Both the position numbers and the translations under genes were made by a program. A stretch of DNA of 64,000 bases, taken from Carallia brachiata. Taxonomy: Eukaryota > Streptophyta > Magnoliopsida > Malpighiales > Rhizophoraceae. The stretch covers positions 248,001 through 312,000 of the forward strand of contig JADCRB010000109.1 in NCBI GenBank assembly GCA_021464245.1. The letters are read 5' to 3'. Position 1 is the first letter of the stretch. Each line of letters opens with the position of its first letter. The notes below the pieces were generated by a model that saw nothing but the letters and a program-made list of their open reading frames with translations, was not told where the DNA came from and made no database searches. Positions 58,286-64,000 of the stretch are shown here, piece after piece.

Positions 58286-60344
58286 CGTCAGAAGAGGCTT
58301 GTCCAAACTCAGCTTTATCAGTTTTCTAGTAGGTTAGGAGTGTAGGTGATACTTACAACAACAAAATATGAAAAAATAGGGGATGATACCTCACAAATAG
58401 CGGAAAAAAGGAGCTGGATAGGGTTTTGTGATAAAAAACTTCTGTAACACATATTGATCAGTAAGAGAAGAGAAGAAAATAGTGTGAATAAGATGTCATT
58501 GGGTATGAAAGAGAAGGACACAAGTCTTTTCTTTGTTTTTTTTTTGTGAGAGAAAGAGGATACTAAGGCAAAAAGAAATAGGCTTTGAGAATTTGTTTTA
58601 AGAAATAGGTTTCGTGAATCAAAAGAGAAAAAGAAGAAAAAAGTGGAAAAAGAAGAAAAAAAAAAGTGTCTACCGTTGAACCCTAGGCTCTGCTACCGTG
58701 TAGAAAAGAAGATGAGAGAAAGAGAAAACAACGTCTGAGAAAAAGTATTCCTCAAAAATCAAGGAATCAACTATCTGTAAGATTATTTTTATATGTGTGT
58801 TTAGGGTTTCTACATAATATAAAAAGAAATATATATAAGAAACTATATGGGTCAGATTCACTTAGCACACAACTCACTCAACAAATACATAATCCAACTT
58901 CTTACCTCCCTTACTTCACTATCAAAGTCTGATAAATCCTATTACTATCTTATAATCCTATTACTATTTTATCTTCATTTCTTTCATTTTCTCATTTTTT
59001 TTTTTCAAATTAGACGACTATTACACCATTATCATATGTGCATTTGTGGCTTTCGTTGTTACATTCTACCTAACAACTATGTATGCATGTGGTACTAACT
59101 ACTACTTTGTAGCCTATTCAATTTTTATCAAAAATAGATCTATACATTGTTAGAATTACATTTTTGTATTCACTATTGCTTTAATAACGCTCACAAACTC
59201 CTTTCTCTTCCTAAAAACTATCTTTATTATTACCTGTTGCAATTACCAATCATGCAATCCCAACTCCCTATAACACAATAGAAGACACTGGCTCACCCCA
59301 TTCTACGGTCAGGAACATCATCCCTTTCTCTTTCCTTCATGCAAAACTGCAATATATGCAAAAAATAAGAATCACTTTTGTAGCTATTTGCACTTTGATA
59401 CGCCCTTTTTTACTGCACCCAAAATTCGTTATCTTACAAATAACTTACCTGTGCGCAAACGATGCAGATCATAGCCATGATCCCCTTCAATAGCCACTTT
59501 TGAGCACTGAACCGCCGCTCAACTCCAGATGGTCAACCCAACTCTCAAGGCGCACTAAATTTCTCTAACCTGTGAAGGCTTTTTGTCTCTTGCACTTAAG
59601 TTCCCACACTTGACATGCTTTTTTCTCTACCCTTTTGTACAAAGTAATGTCATCAAAACTGAACTTAACCGGCCGGTTCAACCAATTTAACCAAACTGAT
59701 ACTTGATCTGGTTCGGTTTATACCTTGAAACCAGACAATCTGAGAACTGGCCAGAAACCCGAGAACTGGACTGGTTTTCGGTTGAATTGGTCCCGATTTA
59801 TTTGGGTCAGTCTGAATCCTATCGATGATGTGGCGAGTTAGCAATTTTTAATTTTAATTTAAAAAATTATCAACATTAATTTTACTCAAAATACTGATTG
59901 AGACATCAAAATTCAGCATATTAATATTTTTGGAGTTTTCCTGTTGATCTCTGAATATGGAATGCTATGGTCTACAAGTAAAGGTCCTCGCAAACATTGT
60001 AGTATAAAGGGGGCGGGTACAATACCTCGAGTAAATATTCCCGACATTTACTGGATCCTAGCTAACAACGTGGGACCAACTAAAAAATAAGATTAAAAAA
60101 AGGCGAATTTTAAATTAGGGTTTTGTTGGGTTTTTTTTTTTTTTTGGAAAGTTTGAAATTTGAAATTTAAAATAGAAGGTGAACAGTCGGATGAGGATGG
60201 TAAGAGAGTCATCTGTAACCCGTAACTTTGTATTAAGGTTGTAAGATCCGAATCGGTCATAAAATTGAAAAATTTAGATATTTAAGGTTCAACTGATTTA
60301 ACCAAAGTTTAATCTGAAAACCAATATTTAATATTATATACAAG
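58286..60344. other. Intergenic with a ccggttcaacc repeat at about 59650-59830
   Basis: No gene. 59655-59825 contains aaccggccggttcaacc, ggttcggtttat and gaactggactggttttcgg, placing it in the same broad repeat family as 2087-2540 and 16727-17212. 58560-58680 is a purine-rich run. Confidence 0.45.
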
Positions 60345-60824
60345 GTTGTTAGAATCGGGATTCTACCTAGAATCGTTTTGGAGATGTCAGGATCGAATCG
60401 TAGGATCGGATCGTATAATCGTAAGATTCTACCAAAATCAATAAAAAAAAAGTTGAAAATAACAAAAGAAATGTAATTTTAAATTTTTAAACATTTCATA
60501 AATTTTCTATATTAAAATTCAAGTATAAATAGTCTCATTTATGTATTTAAACAATAATGAAAGCATCAATCACACGTAGACTACTTAAGACAATTCATAT
60601 TTAAGATAAATTCATGTCCAAGTTATTTTGATGACCGTTAATATCTAGCAATACAAAACCAATACATCATTATAGTTAACAACCTAATTTTAATGTTTTA
60701 AAACTAATGTCAATTTTACAAAACAATATATTAATGTCTATTTACAATAATTTATTTTATTAAAAGATAAAATATTTTTAAAATTAGATATTAAAATAAG
60801 AAAAATTTATTCAAATAATTTTAA

Positions 60825-61160
60825 AAATAAATAAAAACTAAATTAATGAAATAATTTTCTTCATTATTTTTTTTCGTTAACATTGTAAATAAGAAGATGA
60901 AAAAAAAAGGCTCATTTAAAATTTATAGCAAAGCAAAGGAAACAGCAGTGGAACATAGGGAGGGAAAAAAAAAACAAAGTAACATCATTCAAAATAAATA
61001 AAAACTAAATTAATGAAATAATTTCTTCATTATTATTTTTTTTGTTAACATTAAAATAAGAAGATGAGAAAAAAAGGTTCATTTAAAATTCATAACAAAG
61101 CAAACGCAACAGTAGTAGAACATAGAGAGGGGGAAAATAAAACAAAAGCAACATCATTCA
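60825..61160 (+). repeat. Tandem duplication of about 166 bp inside the element
   Basis: Two units (about 60825-60990 and 60991-61160) that both start aaataaataaaaactaaatt and contain gttaacatt, aagaagatga, cataacaaagcaaa-like and acatcattcaaa words. They differ by scattered substitutions and small indels. Confidence 0.8.
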
Positions 61161-61344
61161 AACCTTAAGAAAAAAAAAAAAAAAAAAACAAAGGCAACAA
61201 ATGCATAGGACAAGGGTCGACCACGGGACCAATAAGTAAAGGACAATGTTAGCTTACCACTAGGCTAAGCTGGAGACTTAGTTCTTTTATTCCTTTTCAG
61301 GTATAATAATCTAAAAAATTCAATGGGGTCCATCCATTTCTTGG

Positions 61345-61372
61345 ATCGGTGGGATCGTACGATCCCACCGAT
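61345..61372. repeat. Perfect 28-bp palindrome
   Basis: ATCGGTGGGATCGT followed by its exact reverse complement, centred on GATCGTACGATC. Confidence 0.95.
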
Positions 61373-61452
61373 TCCACGACTTAAATCGCGATTCTACGAC
61401 GATTTTACTAAAAAACGATTCTGTGAGGGATCCGAATCGTTGGCCTTGGGTA

Positions 61453-61482
61453 GGATCGTAGGATCGTACGATCCTACGATCC
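61453..61482. repeat. Perfect 30-bp palindrome
   Basis: GGATCGTAGGATCGT followed by its exact reverse complement; the centre is the same GATCGTACGATC as in the palindrome 81 bp upstream. Confidence 0.95.
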
Positions 61483-61501
61483 GGATCGCGATTTTAACAA
61501 C

Positions 61502-62506
61502 TATGATTATATATATATATAATTATATACATTTTATAAAATATTGATGGATAAAGTATAATAATATACAAAATATAGGTGTTACACATATTGTAATACT
61601 ATATTTAAGAGATTTTTATACTTAATTTATAAGTTAACATATGATAAAATTAAAAAATTAATTAATATATTGAAGGTAGGGAAGTAATTAAAGAAAAGGT
61701 AATGTAATTCTTTAATGTAAATTTATCCAAAAAATAAAATAATAATTTACTTTTATATATTTAATAATAACAGGATTATATTTTTAAATTTGTAAGGAAT
61801 TTCAAAAAAAAAAAAAGAAAATAGTAGGCGATGTTGTGTTAAAGTGATAAAATAATTCATTGTACATGTACGGACAAGAAGAGGACTTGGTCTGGTGGCG
61901 GAGATATTAAATTGTTATATTGCTGGTCGTGGGTTCGAAGTGAAGAGACTTCAAGTTTTATTTTAGCATTTTATTACACATTTGAAGCGACATGTGGTAG
62001 TATGTGTGATATATAAAAAATATATAATTAATTTAATAATTTATCTGTTAATTACTATTATTTTTAATAAATCTGTATTAATGAAAAAATTGTCAATACA
62101 ATAATTAAAATATTAACTATAAAGCACTATCATCAATCATACGAAGTGATGCCATAATTGGTGTTTTGGTACGTCTTTTCCATCTGACTTAAATTTGAGT
62201 TCTCGTGCCTCTTTTGACTCTCTAAATTCTTTTATGAGTTGTGTGTTATGAGTTCAAAATTCGTTAATACTATAGTGAATTTAAAAGAAGACCATTCAAT
62301 TTTAACAATATTAAAATGATATATTTTCTTTATAAGAATTGATTGAATGAAGAAAGCAATAATAATCTCAATCTCATCAAATAGACATAATAAGCGACAC
62401 ACTCATAATATTTTTTTTTTCTCTTTCAAAGAAAAACACAATCATCAATAATTGGAAAGAAAGAATACTTTGTTGGACGCTGGTCCCCATTCATTAATTC
62501 ACTTTG
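61502..62506. other. Intergenic, no gene seen
   Basis: AT-rich. A short less AT-rich phrase at 61865-61950 (aagaggacttggtctggtgg, gctggtcgtgggttcgaagt) resembles a decayed tRNA-like B box (GGTTCGA), possibly an old SINE, but I could not delimit it. Confidence 0.35.
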
Positions 62507-62868
62507 CTTTGTTTAACTATTGCTTTGACCACCTTGTCGTTAGATATATTTTAAAAGTAAACAAGAAGGTATTATACAATATTGACATTTACAAAAGCAA
62601 TGACTCACCATCAAGAGTGCCAAATATCATGAAATTGGACAAAGACCAGCTACTTGTGAACAGTGGATCGAAAATAAATTCAGTTTACTTTGTTTAACTA
62701 TTGTTTTGACCACCTTGTTGTTAGATATATTTTAAAAGTAAACATCAAGGTATTATACAATATTGATATTTACAAAAGCAATGACTCACCATCAAGAGTG
62801 CCAAATATCATGAAATTGGACAAAGACCAGCTTCTTGTGAACAATGGATTGAAAATAAATTTAAATTC
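62507..62868 (+). repeat. 181-bp tandem duplication with conserved open frame
   Basis: Units 62507-62687 and 62688-62868 are over 90 percent alike by eye. Both read through as nearly the same peptide (FNYCFDHLVVRYILKVN, YNIDIYKSNDSPSRVPNIMK, LDKDQLLVN) in two overlapping open frames. 181 is not a multiple of three, so the second unit is in a different frame and cannot extend the first protein. I do not recognise the peptide. It could be a duplicated exon of a dead gene. Confidence 0.8.
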
Positions 62869-63424
62869 GTATTGATTCTTCAAAGGGCATATTTAGACAC
62901 TTGAAATCATTTATTTGGTATATTATATATGCTGAGATCATTCCTTATAGAAACATGACTTTGGTTCGACCCTCATACCTCACTCACAAGAAATGTGTCG
63001 TCTTCACTCTAAATTGATCAAAATATATATATGTATATTATATTCTAGAAGTATGCACTTGCTTTATTTGTCTACTATTCAATAGTATAATTTGTCATAA
63101 AATTGCTTTGAAAGATCTTAATATAATGGTAAAGTTACTTTTATTATGATGTAGAGTAGTAATAACTTTTTTTTAAAATTTTTCAGTAAAAAATAAAGTG
63201 AAGTTTTTAGACTTAATGTAAGAGTATTTTATTCTTTTAGTCTTATTTCAAAATTATTAATTTTAATTTTATATACTAATCAAAATATTAAAATTCAGTA
63301 TATGTATTGATGTTGTAAAAAAAATTGATATCATGATGATTTAGTCAAAAAGGTCGAGGTACATGGGCACGAGACTTTATAATGGGCTTTGGTATCTATG
63401 TTTAGTGGTATGTTTTCTTTATAA

Positions 63425-63672
63425 TCATGTGACCTACCACATCATCGACTTATCAAAGAAAATTTAACCGAAGTATCTCTATGCTGCTTTCTGGCACTTT
63501 GACGAGAAAGTGACAGCATTCCTTACCTGGCCGCCTCCACAAATCAATTATTGGCCCCAATTAATCTCACGACATTCCTCTTTAAACGTCATGTGAGACC
63601 AACCCACCATCGACTTATGCAAGAAAATTCAAGCGAAGTCTCTATGTTTGCTGGCGGACACTTTGACGACCC
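63425..63672 (+). repeat. Diverged direct repeat upstream of the putative secreted-peptide gene
   Basis: 63425-63510 and 63590-63672 share catgtga, ccaccatcgacttat-like, aaagaaaattcaa-like, cgaagt(at)ctctatg and cactttgacga words in the same order, about 165 bp apart. Confidence 0.65.
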
Positions 63673-63684
63673 ATAAATTCATGC

Positions 63685-63706
63685 TATATATGTGTGTGTG
63701 TGTGTG
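63685..63706 (+). promoter_or_regulatory. TATA-like box followed by (TG)n
   Basis: CTATATATG followed by eight TG units, about 105 bp upstream of the ATG at 63796. A plausible core promoter, but AT-rich words are common here. Confidence 0.35.
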
Positions 63707-63795
63707 TACACAAGTGCAGACACACTCACACATGTGTGTCTTTGGCAATTCTCTTGTATATGATTCATTAGTGACCGTATATAGGCCCTCAAGAA

Positions 63796-63948
63796 ATGGG
63801 AAGCAAGAGTTACGTTTCATTTGCTAAATGCAGTTCACCCATCTTCATTTTGTTCCTAATTATCTTATCCTCAAGCGGCCTCACTAGTGCTAAGAAATTT
63901 AACACCGGTCAAGCTCAAAGTGGTTCAGGCGCTTTTTTTTTTTTATAA
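63796..63948 (+). CDS. Possible start of a secreted-peptide gene
   Basis: ATG in good context (aagaaATGG) opens a 50-residue frame. MGSKSYVSFAKCSSP is followed by a hydrophobic stretch (IFILFLIILSSSGLTSA), a typical signal peptide with a likely cleavage before KKFNTGQAQSGSG. The frame ends in TAA right after a run of 12 T at about 63933-63944. That run could hide a length error, or lie in an intron if splicing occurs earlier. A good donor (AACAG|GTAAAT, about 63972) lies beyond this stop. The gene may continue past the window edge. Function unknown; no family signature is visible in so short a piece. Confidence 0.45.
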   Translation: MGSKSYVSFAKCSSPIFILFLIILSSSGLTSAKKFNTGQAQSGSGAFFFL

Positions 63949-64000
63949 GCTTTGGCTTGTACGATTGTAACAGGTAAATTTGGACTCTGTAACAGTTAGA

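Larger units (their letters stand above)
60345..61501. mobile_element. TIR element with palindromic GATCGTA termini
   Basis: A 1157-bp segment with ends GTTGTTAGAATCGGGAT (left) and, on the minus strand, GTTGTTAAAATCGCGAT (right). Subterminal DNA is built from iterated GGATCGTA/TACGATCC words on both sides. The middle is AT-rich with a 165-bp tandem duplication. No transposase and no clear target duplication. The GTTGTYARAAYCG terminus is shared with 16727-17212, so both may belong to one superfamily. Confidence 0.7.

Noticed and set aside
1..64000. CRISPR arrays, rRNA genes, operons, viral genomes
   Set aside because: None seen. Repeats are transposon-derived or simple tandem duplications, and the genes are spliced plant genes. 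Intact tRNA genes were not found by eye, though a dedicated tRNA search was not possible.

Overview
This is nuclear DNA of a eudicot plant. Evidence: genes split by short GT-AG introns, very AT-rich intergenic DNA, F-box/FBA and F-box/FBD families in tandem, a gene closely resembling Arabidopsis choline transporter-like CTL1, Hsp20 genes with one intron, and a plant transposon mix (Helitron-like ends, MITEs, a tRNA-derived SINE, an L1 relic, a small LTR element primed by initiator tRNA-Met). The species cannot be named from the sequence. No CRISPR, operon or bacterial/organellar segment is present.

Layout. 1-6.1 kb is a gene-poor direct duplicate of 10.0-13.6 kb; each copy later received its own insertions. 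6.9-8.2 kb: F-box/FBA gene with a local frameshift. 13.7-16.5 kb: two tandem Hsp20 genes, minus strand. 18.8-20.1 kb: F-box/FBD relative lacking its F-box. 20.1-24.5 kb: repeats. 24.5-31.3 kb: tandem pair of F-box/FBA genes (one frameshifted, one intact), with a possible third relic between them. 32.8-35.8 kb: an LTR-internal-LTR-internal-LTR array of a small non-coding retroelement flanked by one 5-bp target duplication. 37.2-38.2 kb: broken F-box/FBD gene with a MITE inside. 39-42 kb: SINE and a 500-bp Mutator-like element. 43.6-48.7 kb: complete ten-exon CTL1, including one GC-AG intron. 51.2-52.4 kb: terminal-inverted element with a nested 222-bp MITE. 54.6-56.5 kb: dead L1 LINE. 57.2-58.3 kb: truncated Cf-type LRR receptor-like pseudogene. 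60.3-61.5 kb: element with two long perfect palindromes. 62.5-62.9 kb: 181-bp tandem duplication. 63.8 kb: possible start of a secreted-peptide gene running towards the right edge.

The genes are not an operon and share no pathway. Housekeeping genes (CTL1, the Hsp20 pair) sit in a neighbourhood where F-box families expand and decay by tandem duplication, amid layered transposon insertions. Three F-box subjects (6.9, 24.5, 30.0 kb) are FBA-type candidate SCF substrate adaptors; only the 30.0-kb copy is open end to end. I see no clearly new biological system. The best leads are the three-LTR array with hairpin-bearing internal repeats, the palindromic element at 61.4 kb, and the ordering of transposon events given by the 1-6 / 10-13.6 kb duplication.
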